The notes beneath the pieces are model-generated. The model ran no database searches, was not told where the DNA came from, and saw nothing but the letters and a program-made list of their open reading frames with translations. Positions 54,676 through 64,000 of a stretch of DNA of 64,000 nucleotides are shown here, one piece after another (the stretch's first letter is position 1; every line of letters starts with the position of its first letter). Source of the stretch: Cordilura impudica (taxonomy: Eukaryota; Arthropoda; Insecta; Diptera; Scathophagidae); NCBI GenBank assembly GCA_963682025.1, contig OY821518.1:234939836-235003835 (forward strand). The letters are read 5' to 3'. A program made the translations under genes and the position numbers.

Positions 54676-57509
54676 ATATGGGGGATTTCATGTCAAGTGC
54701 ACCAACTTTTGAAACCGATGTCTTCCGATCGGGATGAAATTTGCACCAAGATTAGTTCTATTGGATAGTAGTTTAGACACAATTTTTCAACAAGATCGGT
54801 CCAGATATCTCTGAGTTAGAGGGGATCAAGATTTGACATTTTGGCGAAACAGGTGTTTTTTCTCATCCATGTAACTTATTACCTATTGTTCTTAGAAAAT
54901 TTTCTCCCAAAGAGTTTAGATAGCAATTTCTTCAATATTTCGGAAAAAAATACTTAAAAAAAAAAAAAAAATTTGTAGACTTTTTTTTGCTAAATTAAAG
55001 CATTTTTTGCCCCTTTTTTAAAAAAGGCATTTTTTTTTCTTTTTTTTTTCATAAGAAAGCTTAGGATTTTTCCTTTAAGAGCTTTTTGGTCGCTTAGTAG
55101 GATGGGAGTGGGATATCTATCAAAATAAATATTTTGTAACTCAAGACAACTATTTTGAAATGCACTATTTTGAATTTTTTTCCTATTTGTGTGTAAGTAA
55201 AACCTTATAAATAAAACTTATACTGAGAAACTAGACAAACTAAACTTTCCGAAGGTATATAACATACCTAACTAAAATTTTATACCCTCGATACTGTAAT
55301 ACACAGAATATGTTAACCTCAGGAAAAAAATCGCTTTTTTTCTATAGAAATGTTGAAAAATTATTATTTTTTATTTATTTTTAATAATAATTAAATTAAT
55401 GTATAATAATAATAATATTAAAAATAAAAAGATAAATAATTTACTAATATTTAATCTTAATGGCATTAGATCCATTTATATCATAACTATTTTTATACTT
55501 AATTTATTGTAGCTGATGAAGTATTTAAGTCTTGTATATTTTTAAATACCCAGTCTTTCATCCAGCTTTTTTGTCGCCTTTATTTACTGCGTTTTTTTGT
55601 CAATCCTTTCTTGGCGTTACTAGGTTCAGCTGTTGATTTCTTGCTGGTTTATTTGTTGTCTTTGGAAAGAAATTGCATTGAATAGAGGAGAAAACTTTTT
55701 CAACTTGAGTCTTCCATCGACAAGCGGTATAAAAGCATGGTATTGAGCGGTGCCATCGATTGTTACCGCAGCATCGAATCTGCTCTTCAGTGTTTTCAAT
55801 GTTTCCCGATGATCCTCTTTGCTACTAAAAACTATTTTAGTTTCTTTACAATAACTTTTTGCCCAATGGAAAAAAGCAGTAGCATTTAAGATGCGATCTT
55901 GATGAGAGCACTGGAGGCTATACTTCGCTGCATTTCTTTTAAGGTTTGCTCCAATACCATCACATGCTCCTTTACCATGAGCAGTAGGATTAAAATGCCA
56001 CTCAGCTGGCATTCCAAAATCTTTTTCATGGGCCATAAGATTTGCCAAGCTACTTTTGTTTTTAAAATGTTGACGAGCTCCGTCCGAAACGTAGCATACC
56101 TTCTTTACTGTAAATTTAGATTTTAGAAATTTTAGTATTCTCTTCTGGTACTCATAAACTGCAACAGTATCATCTTTTAAATCGTCGGATATGATCGCCA
56201 TACTTTTGTGTTCCAGTTTTTCATTTTTCATGTAGTAAATAACTACTGTGAATATAGTTGCTTGGTCGTTACTGAAGTGAAATGCTTGTATGGCATCCTG
56301 AAGAACATATTTATAGTTTTCTGCGAAATCATATGAAATAACGAATTCACCAGACTTCAAATGTATCTTCAAATCCTTGAAGAATGACCATTGCTCTTTG
56401 ACTAAAAAGTCATGGTTTCTCAAGTTTAGCAATCCAGTACACATTTCTTCCACAAAATCATCCACATTTAAAATGATTGTTTTCAATGTGCATCTGTCAG
56501 TCTGAATCCAAGAATCAAATTTGACCTCCTCTATATATTCTCGATCTAAAGAGTTGATTAAATTTTTTTTAATGAATGTGGTTTTCGGGCAATTGGTACA
56601 TTCACCTAAGTGGCAAGAAGTTGTTGCATTAGGACACATAGTCAATTTAAGGCAATCGCGGTAATCGTGTAAATCTTCTGCCGAATCATCTGTTAAATAC
56701 TTTAAGTTGATTTCCTTCAACATCAGTTTAACATTTTCATGGTAAATGCAAACGCATACTGTGTGAGTTCCGCTGCTTTCTGCCAAAACGCAATGTTTTG
56801 GCCTCATTTGGGTAAATTTTGTGAAGCCACTTTTGACATCCTCGTGTTCAGATTGAAATGTTGCAAATAACTCTTTCAGGTTACAGATAACCATTCTCTT
56901 CTGTTATGTTATGAAGGTATGTTACATACCTTCGGAAAGGTTAATTTGTCTAGTTTCTCAGTATAGGTTTTATTTGTAAGGTTTTTCACACAAATAGGAA
57001 AAAATTCAAAATAGTGCATTTGTGAAAAATTGAAAAACCGTTGTCTTGAGTTACAAAACATTTATTTTGATAGATATCCCACTCCCATCCCACTAAGCGA
57101 CCAAAAAGCTCTTAAAGAAAAAATCCTAAGCTTTCTTATGAAAAAAAAATGCCCTTTTTGAAAAAAAAAAGCAAAAAATGCTTTAATTTAGCTAAAAAAA
57201 AGTCTACAAATTTTTTTTTTTTTTTTTTAAGTATTTTTTTTCCGAAATATTGAAGAAATTGCTATCTTAAGTCTTTGGGAGAAAATGTTCTAAGAACAAT
57301 AGGTAATAAGTTACATGAATGAGAAAAAACACCTGTTTGGCCAAAATGTCAAATTTTGATCTCCTCTAACTCAGAGAGATATGGACCGATCTTATTGAAA
57401 AATTGTGTCTAAACTACTATCCAACAGAACTAACCTTGGTGCAAATTTCATCCCGATCAGAAGACATCGGTTTCAAAAGTTGGTGCACTTGACATGAAAC
57501 CCGCCATAT
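54676..57509 (-). mobile_element. long-inverted-repeat element E1
   Basis: The left arm (about 54680-55268) and right arm (about 56912-57509) are inverted repeats of about 590 bp, well conserved. Shared blocks are TTTCATGTCAAGTGCACC, AAAAGTTGGTGCA in inverse, TTTGAATTTTTTCCTATTTG and GAGAAACTAGACAAA. The AT-rich junctions (ATATGGGGG and CCGCCATAT) leave the target duplication ambiguous; ATAT or TA are both possible. The only gene is the minus-strand 422-codon frame. The element sits in the linker of LINE 4 ORF2. Confidence 0.85.
55626..56894 (-). CDS. E1 protein, intact 422-codon frame of an unnamed transposase-like family
   Basis: The frame is intact from Met at 56894 to the stop at 55626. 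The N-terminal part reads MVICNLKELFATFQSEHEDV, FTKFTQMRPKHCVLAES and HTVCVCIYHENVKLML. Then come a Cys-rich stretch (MCPNATTSCHLGECTNCPKT), FVISYDFAENYKYVLQDAIQ, AFHFSNDQATIFTVVIYY, KKVCYVSDGARQHFKNKS, FGMPAEWHFNPTAHGKGACD and GIGANLKRNAAKY. Relatives I remember from arthropods and cnidarians are longer at the N-terminus, so this copy is probably 5' truncated where the right arm begins. Asp residues in DFAEN and SDGA plus AEWHF...HGKG look like an RNase H-type nuclease core, by inference. The context (inside inverted repeats, in a LINE) makes it a transposon gene, not a host gene. Confidence 0.75.
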   Translation of the reverse strand: MVICNLKELFATFQSEHEDVKSGFTKFTQMRPKHCVLAESSGTHTVCVCIYHENVKLMLKEINLKYLTDDSAEDLHDYRDCLKLTMCPNATTSCHLGECTNCPKTTFIKKNLINSLDREYIEEVKFDSWIQTDRCTLKTIILNVDDFVEEMCTGLLNLRNHDFLVKEQWSFFKDLKIHLKSGEFVISYDFAENYKYVLQDAIQAFHFSNDQATIFTVVIYYMKNEKLEHKSMAIISDDLKDDTVAVYEYQKRILKFLKSKFTVKKVCYVSDGARQHFKNKSSLANLMAHEKDFGMPAEWHFNPTAHGKGACDGIGANLKRNAAKYSLQCSHQDRILNATAFFHWAKSYCKETKIVFSSKEDHRETLKTLKSRFDAAVTIDGTAQYHAFIPLVDGRLKLKKFSPLFNAISFQRQQINQQEINS

Positions 57510-58341
57510 ACAAAACAATATAATCATCGTATATCGGTGGCTCTAACGGAATGGAAGCTTGCAACACTTGAATAATAAGCTTGCAACACTTGAAAAAGGA
57601 TCCCCTCCTTTTTGGAATATTTCTAAAATACTAAAGAAAAAATCCAATAATATACCAATTCTGAAGTATAATAATAACGTTTACCATACTAGATAAATGT
57701 GAAATTTTAGGCCAAATTTTTACTGAAAATCATACAATATCGTCAAATCTCAGTGATTCGTCAACCATTTCTCTTGTTAATAGCGCAGTAGCCAATCTGG
57801 AATCAAGTGAATCTGACCCGCAAAGTAGGCTATCTGTATCCATGGAAAAGGTGAAATCAATCATAAAGCATTTAAAGACTAAAAAATCTCCTGGTTTAGA
57901 CGGAATTAATAATAAATGTTTGAAAGCCTTGCCAAATAAAGGGCTGAAATATATCACGGTCATTTTCAATGCATGTCTTCGAATAAGTTACTTCCCAACA
58001 ATATGGAAACACTCCAAGGTAATACCGATTAAAAAGCATAACAAATCAGCTGATTGTCCTCGCTCCTACAGACCAATAAGTCTTTTGTCATCGCTGAGTA
58101 AAATTCTAGAAAAAATAATAAAAGAACTTCTTAATGATTTTATAGATACCCATAATATAATTCCATCACAACAATTTGGATTCCGTAGACAGCATAATAC
58201 AGTTCAGCCTCTTGTTCGCATACGGAATTTAATAAATAAAAATTATGAAAATGGAAAATCTACGGGTATGGTGTTGATGGATATTAAAGCCGCTTTCGAT
58301 TCGGTTTGGCACAATGGACTGATATTTAAAATGATTAATTA
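57510..58341 (+). pseudogene. LINE 4 reverse transcriptase, N-terminal half
   Basis: It reads KQYNHRISVALTEW, a local tandem duplication of GCTTGCAACACTTGAA, then GSPPFWNISKILKKKS. From 57842 it reads KVKSIIKHLKTKKSPGLDGI, NNKCLKALPNKG, SYFPTIWKHSKVIPIKK, RSYRPISLLSSLSKILEKII, FGFRRQHNTVQPLVRI and GMVLMDIKAAFDSVWHNGLI (first metal Asp in DIKAAFD). The frame meets E2 at 58342 within LIFKMINY. Confidence 0.88.
58339..58341 (+). repeat. E2 target-site duplication, left (TTA)
   Basis: TTA here and at 61609-61611. Removing E2 and one TTA restores a continuous LINE frame (KMINYNFPIQLTKMIHSFL), which fixes both ends of the element. Confidence 0.88.
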
Positions 58342-61300
58342 CACTGTGGAACATTTTTGGGATTATTGTCTGCGGGGTGAGAAATTCCAAGTCAGGGTGA
58401 TGGTACTAGGTCAGTATAGTAAAACCCTCAAAGGGTTTGGCGTTCGTATGTGTCAGTTTTTTTTTATGACCTTTTAAATTTTTTCCTTATCTTGATGTTT
58501 TTTTGCTTAGTTGTAACATTTTGGCAAAAACGTAGTTTAACATAACTCGAGAACCACTTGTCCGATTTTGATGAAACAAACTCAAAAAAATTTAGAATTA
58601 CAATTTCTTTAATCCGTTCATATAACATTTTTCTTTATAATCAACAGTTTTGCCGGTAAAAATAAATTTGTGAAGAAAAAAAATATTTTTTTGCCTAAAA
58701 ATTAAATATTTTTTTTTTTTTTAATTCATAAAAAATCCAAAACGGAAAAAAGGATGAAGTGTTATTAATTTCGTGTAAAGTCACATAACCTATAAACAAA
58801 ATGCGACATAGATCATAGAAATCTATTAACGCGTTCTGCTCTTATTTACAATTAAGTGAAGGTATCCCATTTTGACAAGAATATTGATATTTGTTTTTAT
58901 TCAAAAAAGTGTCATTTATCGCCTTTTTTATAAATTTTATTTTTATTTATTTTAATAAATATTGCCTAGACTTTTTCGATGGTGGTTGTTCGGGACTAGT
59001 GGCATCGCATTCATCGCTATCATCAGTTTCTGAACCACACATGATGTCAATGTGTGACTCCACTGTTGGCCCTTCTGCATCTCCTGAAAATTCTTTATCA
59101 TCAAGATCATCCTTGTCTTGCCACACAAGCTTACTCCACCAACAAATTTCCGCAATTATTGCACTCGGCGACTTTTTGCCTCTATATCTGTAAGTTTTTG
59201 TTTTATTAAATTGTGTTTGAAAAAATAAAAAATCAGTATTACCTCATTTCAAATGGCATAGCAACTTGATGATAGCGTTCACCTTGTTCATCAGATTCGG
59301 TAGCCAATTGTTTGCTGAAGTAGTCCAGATGATGATGTAAATAATGGATTTTCAAGGACATGTGGACACCAATTTCCGAGAATGCTCTTAACATCCTTGC
59401 GACAGAAACATCGTAGTTGTTAGAACGATGCTTTCCCAACAAGCCTTCTATTACTTCTTTGATTGCCTGCCATGCATTCAATTCAGCGTCAATCAGAAGA
59501 TTGTTGAATGCGTCACTTTTAATCAGCTTTCGTATATCTGGACCATTTAGTACGCCTGATTGGAAAAAACTAATTTGTTAGGATGGAAAATCATGGGAAA
59601 TGAATGTGATATTATAACTTACCTTCTTTAATTTTACTTTCGCTGAGTCTCGGGTAAATTAGTTTCAAACACAAGAAAACTTCATTTCTTTTGGCGACAG
59701 TTTTGATAAAATTCTTAACAATTCCAAGTTTAATATGCCGTGGAGGCAGCAATATCTTCTCCTTCGGCACTAGAGGCTCACGAATAATATTGGCCGTTAG
59801 TAACCTGCTGTGCTCTCTGAGTTTCCATCCGTGGCATGCATATATATTTTATATAGCCGCTTTGAAGACCGCAAAGCATTGCTACAACTTTTAAATCGCA
59901 GCATATGCGCCACATATGTTTGGCGTAGTTAACCATTTTTAAAATATTTTCCAGTGCATCATATGTTTCTTTCGTTTCTGTACTATAGGCGATTGGAACT
60001 GAAGGTTTTTTATTGGTCTTATTCAGTAAAACCGCCTTCAAGCTGAGTTTTGAACAGTCAATAAATAATCTCCAGTCATCTGCTTCATATTTTATTTCCA
60101 TTGCGTCCATCAATTTTCCTACATCCGGGCAATATGCAGAAGTTTTTTCATCATTCACAAGGAATAAACTTTGGAGTGCTGCCTGACGACTTCGATAAAC
60201 TGTGACGTTCACACCGGGTGCCAACAAATTGTTTGATTTCAAAATGGAAGCCAGCTCTTCCGATTTATGCTGTGTTAATTCCAACTTGGCAACAATTGAA
60301 TCAAGCTTATTTTGATTTATTAAAATTGGCTCTTGGATACTGATGGCTCATATGGGGGATCATCACGTGCATGATATGTCGGAGCAGTCGCAGAAGAGAA
60401 AATATCTGGGCTAGAAGCTTTTGGCACAGAAATGTGGTCCGAATGAGGCAATGGTGTTGCGGCACTTGCAACACCAACGTAATTATACGATTTTTTTATC
60501 CTTTTTGCGGCTCCTTTATTCGCACATGCATAGCAATTCAATGGATTGTGACCTTCGCCAGGATTAGTCCAAGTCATTGGGATACCGAATGGCATACTTT
60601 CACGTCTTCTATTTTTCCAATCCATTAGACGGTTGTAGCAGCTTTTACACACTATATTTGGTACCCAATTTTCGTTCACTATAACATTTTGGTTGAAGTA
60701 CATCTCGTATGTTTGAACAAAATCAGTACTGAAATTTTCCCTTTTTTTATGTGTTGAGACATATTGACCACAGCAGTACCAAAAGCTATTTATAGCTGGC
60801 TTGCACAGTTCCATATTCTGTTCACTTTTGTTCACTTTTAAAAAACTGGAGAAAAATCACTTTTACTGTTCGCGTTCGTCGGCACTTGTTGAATGACAAA
60901 AATCACAGAACCAGTGTGAGAAAGAGAAGAAGTATAATGACAATGCATGTTTTATGTGAACATTACAGAACCAGTGTTGCCACATCAATATTTCTCTTTT
61001 ATTACAGTAGAAAAATATGAGAGAGTTCGGCTTGTGAGTGTCAATGTTTTCTCCAAATAATGTTGTGCATATCTGGAGCAAATTTTTGAAATTCATACAT
61101 TTACCTAATTGTGAATAAATGAGAAACGCGTGCATCGATTTTCATGATCTATACCTTTTTTTGCTCATGAGTTATGTGACTTTACGCGAAAGTAATTAGT
61201 TTTGGCACTTTTTTCCATTTTGGATTTTTTATGAATTTAAAAAAAAAAAAATATTTAAATTTTTAGGCAAAAAATTCTTTTTTCCCTTCATACATTCATT

Positions 61301-61608
61301 TTTAACTTCGAAAGTGTTACACATATAGGAAAACGGTATAGAAACAGATTAGAGAAATTGTAATTCTTAATTTTTCTAAATTTGTTTCATCAAAATCGTA
61401 CAAGTGGTTCTCGAGTTATGTTAAACTACGTTTTTGCCAAAATGTTACAACTAAGCGAAAAAACATCAAGATAAGGAAAAAATTTAAAAGGTCATAAAAA
61501 AAACTGACACATACTAACGCCAAACCCTTTGAGGGTTTTACTATACTGACCTAGTACCATCACCCTGACTTGGAATTTCTCATCCCCCAGATTGGCTGTT
61601 GTACTGTG
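58342..61608 (-). mobile_element. long-inverted-repeat element E2, CACTG-type ends, TTA target
   Basis: The ends are CACTGTGGAAC at 58342 and CACAGTACAAC read inward from 61608. Imperfect outer 30 bp lead into well-conserved arms of about 525 bp (58342-58866 and 61082-61608). Shared blocks are GAGAAATTCCAAGTCAGGGT, CTAGGTCAGTATAGTAAAAC and GTGTAAAGTCACATAAC. A TTA duplication is confirmed by the LINE frame. It carries one minus-strand, intron-containing gene (58947-60835). A 3-bp duplication with CACTG termini is typical of the CACTA/CMC group, but the protein shows no feature by which I can place it there. Confidence 0.88.
58947..60835 (-). pseudogene. E2 transposase-like gene, two introns, two frameshifts
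   Basis: Exon 1 starts MNKSEQNMELCKPAINSFWY. The N-terminal domain is Cys-rich (WYCCGQYV, CKSCYNRLMDW, MPFGIPMTW, NCYACANKG), likely zinc-binding, followed by PLPHSDHISVP. After a one-base shift near 60335 come NKLDSIVAKLELTQHKSEEL, NLLAPGVNVTVYRSRQ, EADDWRLFIDCSKLSLKAVL, IAYSTETKETY and MWRICCDLKVVAML. A shift near 59840 follows, then IIREPLVPKEKILLPPRHIK. Intron 1 is 59556-59622 (67 bp) and intron 2 is 59188-59242 (55 bp), both GT-AG. Exons 2 and 3 give LNGPDIRKLI, IHYLHHHLDYFSKQLATESD, EQGERYHQ and YRGKKSPSAIIAEICWW, then an acidic tail and stop at 58947. Asp in FIDCSK and CCDLK and Glu in DEQGERYHQ may form a DDE triad, by inference. I remember many relatives in insects without a functional name. 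Confidence 0.78.
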
Positions 61609-62442
61609 TTATAATTTCCCAATCCAACTAACCAAAATGATACACAGTTTTTTTATCAAATCGCTTTTTCGCAGTCCATATTGGGTCTGTACACTCTGCA
61701 CCGTCAGAAATCTACGCAGGTTGCCCGCAGGGCTCATGCATTTCACCAATATTATATAACGTATACACAGCAGATTTCCCATCACTAAATGGTTGTGCCA
61801 CATCAATTTTTGCTGATGATACTGCCATCCTCTGCTCAGGTATATTGTCAGCTGATATTATTTCAAACATCCAATCCGCATTAACTGAAATTCATGATTA
61901 TTTCAAAAAATCGAATATTCTTGTTAACCCGCAGAAGACACATGCAATCAAGACGACGAAAAGTATGCTATTTACTACAACATCCCATTCTGTACAATAA
62001 CAATTTCATCAATTGGTCAAACAAAGTAAAATACCTGGGTGTCATACTAGATCCCAAATTAAAATTTAAAGATCACATCCCCTACATTATCGACAAAATT
62101 AACTGCAGTATAAGAATGCTGTACCCTTTAATAAATAGAAACTCTAAACTCGACATTAGAAATAAAACTCTTACACTTAAATCAATATTCCACTCAATTA
62201 TGTTTTATGCTTCTCCAGTATGGTCTACGGCTACACAATGTCATATTAAGAAATTACAAATAGCACAAAATAAACTGTCAAAAATGATATATAATTTGCC
62301 TTGGCATTATTCTACTCAACGATTACACAATCTAGCAAACGTCGAACTTGTAAATATCCGTATACAAGAACTTGCTTCAAATTTCTTCAACAGTTGTAGC
62401 AATTCTGTGTATAATCATATTAATGAGCTGGTCTCAACGTAA
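61609..62442 (+). pseudogene. LINE 4 reverse transcriptase, C-terminal half
   Basis: It continues the interrupted frame with NFPIQLTKMIHSF. A one-base slip in a T run follows, then LSNRFFAVHIGS, YAGCPQGSCISPILYNVYTA (PQGS motif), TSIFADDTAILCSG (catalytic FADD), NILVNPQKTHAI, VKYLGVILDPKLKFKDHI, LKSIFHSIMFYASPVWSTAT and LQIAQNKLSKMIYNLPWHYS, ending NELVST at 62442. There is one frameshift near 61640 and another near 61930. Confidence 0.88.
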
Positions 62443-62690
62443 TTTTTTTCTCTTAGCTTAAGTCTACTTTTATTAAAATCCAAAAAAAAAAAAAAAAAAT
62501 AATTCATAAAGGTTTTTTTGAAAATTTTACCCTTCCTTACAAATATTACAAACATTAATGCACATAAATAATACAAATTGTTACCTAATATTTAAGTAGA
62601 AAAGGAAATTTTATCCTAAACTCTTCAAAACATTGTAAAAAAAAAAAAAAATATTTAAAACGTAAATTCCAAATAAAGAATCATCAAAAA
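62443..62690 (+). other. LINE 4 3' UTR and A-rich tail
   Basis: AT-rich, with A runs at 62483-62501 and 62639-62652. A canonical AATAAAG-type signal lies at about 62672. Confidence 0.6.
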
Positions 62691-62699
62691 TTACCTTCT

Positions 62700-63580
62700 C
62701 TATACTCACCTTCTTTAAGTGATCGACGATTTTTTGAGCCATAGTAGCTTACGAGTTTGACAGAATTTTTCCTTTCATTTTCTTAAATGTATATATTGAA
62801 GATTTTGGAATCAATTTTTGAACAATCACCTAAAATTTTTATTTTTATCAGAAAGAAATTATTTTTCTATTTCCCAGGCTGATTTTAACACTCACGCATA
62901 CAGTTGATAAAAATACACACAAAGCTGGTACTTCATGCACATAGGCCAATACAGAATTAGTATTCATTGAATTACTAACGGTATTGTAACGAATTTTACT
63001 CTCCTGTCTATTGTTTTTGAATTCTTTGCTTATTTTTTTTACTTTATTTATGTGTTATCCAAGTAAACACATCCGTCATGAACTTTTACATATTTGCAAT
63101 GAAACTTGCAAATTGGGTTTATGTTTAGTTTCAATGTCCATTAATTCGCTTTTATATTATGGATGGATCTAAAGCCCTTTGAAACATCTGGTATTGGTAC
63201 TTGGAACTTTCTTATTGATTTTTCTTTTACTGATGAAACAAAATAGCAACTTATTCTTTGTGTCCAAAACTGGACACAATTTATTGAATACGTGGTTTGA
63301 GCGTCAAATGTATGTAAAGTATTTGTTTTCAGTAAATCAAAAAATGTAAGTGTATTTTAGTGCTACTTAAATTTATTTTTGTACTTAAATGCAATACAGT
63401 GTTCACATTCAGGAAAGAGTGTGTGTCTCACCGCCACGTATGAACGGTTGTGTTTTTAATGTGAGTTATTCATACGCAGAGTGTGTCAAATAATTTACTT
63501 GAAATACAAATTTAACGTCATTACCAGCAGGCAGACTATTGAGTATTGATGGGGAACCAAAGAAGGGGGATATATCAAAC
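62700..63580. other. non-coding, nothing recognised
   Basis: No gene, repeat pair or element end seen. Confidence 0.45.
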
Positions 63581-63589
63581 TATTTAGAA

Positions 63590-63770
63590 AAGAAGTTGAA
63601 GGACCATTATGAGAGGCTCACTATTAAATTCAACAAGAATCTTTGTGTATAAAAAAGCCAACGAAACTAGTGACTAAAATAATTTACTGTACCACCGCAC
63701 ATGTTTTAAACTCGATGCAAAATGTTTTAACTATAACACAAAACAATGTTACCGATGCCTTAATACCTTT
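63590..63770 (+). pseudogene. weak hAT-like transposase relic
   Basis: With two stops, one frame reads EAHY, then IQQESLCIKKPTKLVTKIIY, then CTTAHVLNSMQNVL. This tracks the hAT segment H-C-x-I-H-QESLC-x-K...K-x-V...V-x-x-x-R-x-LN-x-RQF found in SCAND3/ZBED-type transposases. The fragment is short and the call tentative. Confidence 0.4.
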
Positions 63771-64000
63771 TGATTAAGACATTGGATGTAGGTTTAGGGT
63801 AACAAGTTTTGAAAACAATTATTATAGAGTACTTTATTGACTTTACTTATAAATTGTTTTCCTTCCGCGCCACCATATTTCAAGAACTGTTAGAGCTGAT
63901 GGTGTAAAATTTTAAATATTTCTTAACTTAATATGGTAGCAAATTTGTGCAAAGTTTTATTAAAGGGGGAAGGGATGAAAATTCTCATTTTCTTCGTTGA
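63771..64000. other. non-coding edge of window
   Basis: Nothing recognised. Confidence 0.45.

Larger units (their letters stand above)
53040..62690 (+). mobile_element. Jockey-like LINE (LINE 4) split by elements E1 and E2
   Basis: On the plus strand this reads ORF1 (53072-54055), ORF2 with endonuclease (54053-54675), element E1 (about 54676-57509), reverse-transcriptase N-terminal half (57510-58341), element E2 (58342-61608), the rest of the reverse transcriptase to a stop at 62442, then a 3' UTR with A runs (62483-62501 and 62639-62652). Both intruders are younger than the LINE. Confidence 0.88.

Noticed and set aside
55626..56894. 422-codon frame as a conserved host gene
   Set aside because: It lies between 590-bp inverted repeats inside a LINE, and a second member (20849-21510) is likewise inside long inverted repeats.
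54676..57509. A definite target duplication for E1
   Set aside because: Both junctions are AT-rich and palindromic (ATAT), so TA, ATAT or none are all compatible, and the LINE frame does not decide because of other slips nearby.

Overview
This window reads as a transposon-rich, gene-poor stretch of a dipteran fly genome, most likely a calyptrate (blowfly, house-fly or stable-fly relatives). The base composition is strongly AT-rich, with long A and T runs and insect-type mini-introns of 55 and 67 bp. The mobile-element mix is mariner, Transib, Jockey-like and other LINEs, hAT and pogo/Tigger. A short palindromic motif (TTCGGCTGTGCCGAA followed by TCTTTGATAC) is, from memory, typical of calyptrate genomes. 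I recognise no host protein-coding exon, no tRNA and no rRNA. Nearly every long open frame is either transposon protein (mostly broken) or the trivial translation of a 21-bp minisatellite.

Layout. 0-7 kb: a mariner relic, a foldback repeat, nested dispersed repeats (here called R1 and R2), and the first of three copies of an element carrying a 21-bp minisatellite (4618-6177). 7-19 kb: two Transib elements (RAG1-like transposase) on the same strand, each with CACAGTG termini and an exact 5-bp target duplication (7404-11183, TSD CGACG; 12418-15711, TSD CGTTT). The second sits inside the 3' end of a minus-strand LINE (12104-19096). 19-24 kb: a probable MITE, a long-inverted-repeat element with a broken gene of an unnamed family (about 20060-22470), R1 and R2 repeats, and a LINE RNase H relic. 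24-31.7 kb: mostly featureless AT-rich DNA with LINE 3' fragments and a deleted mariner. 31.7-39.8 kb: a very large inverted-repeat element (31718-39780; 8-bp near-identical target duplication) whose spacer holds a plus-strand LINE and whose right arm holds minisatellite element copy 2. 40-44 kb: nothing coding recognised. 44.1-46.5 kb: minisatellite element copy 3. 46.8-49.8 kb: three LINE fragments and an R1 fragment. 50-53 kb: a hAT element with a perfect 8-bp TSD inside a pogo/Tigger relic. 53-62.7 kb: a Jockey-like LINE interrupted by two unrelated long-inverted-repeat elements (about 54676-57509 and 58342-61608), each carrying a minus-strand gene from a family I cannot assign to a named transposase superfamily. 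62.7-64 kb: a weak hAT relic and otherwise nothing.

The most interesting parts are (1) the long-inverted-repeat elements with unnamed transposase-like proteins, one with two canonical introns, CACTG-type ends and a TTA target duplication that is confirmed by the interrupted LINE frame and by a second terminus at 7154; (2) the minisatellite-carrying element in three copies, with an insertion-free paralogue of one target visible in the same window; and (3) two Transib elements whose four ends all carry the V(D)J heptamer CACAGTG followed 22-24 nt later by CAAAAATC. The nesting gives a relative order of insertions that can be read directly from the sequence.
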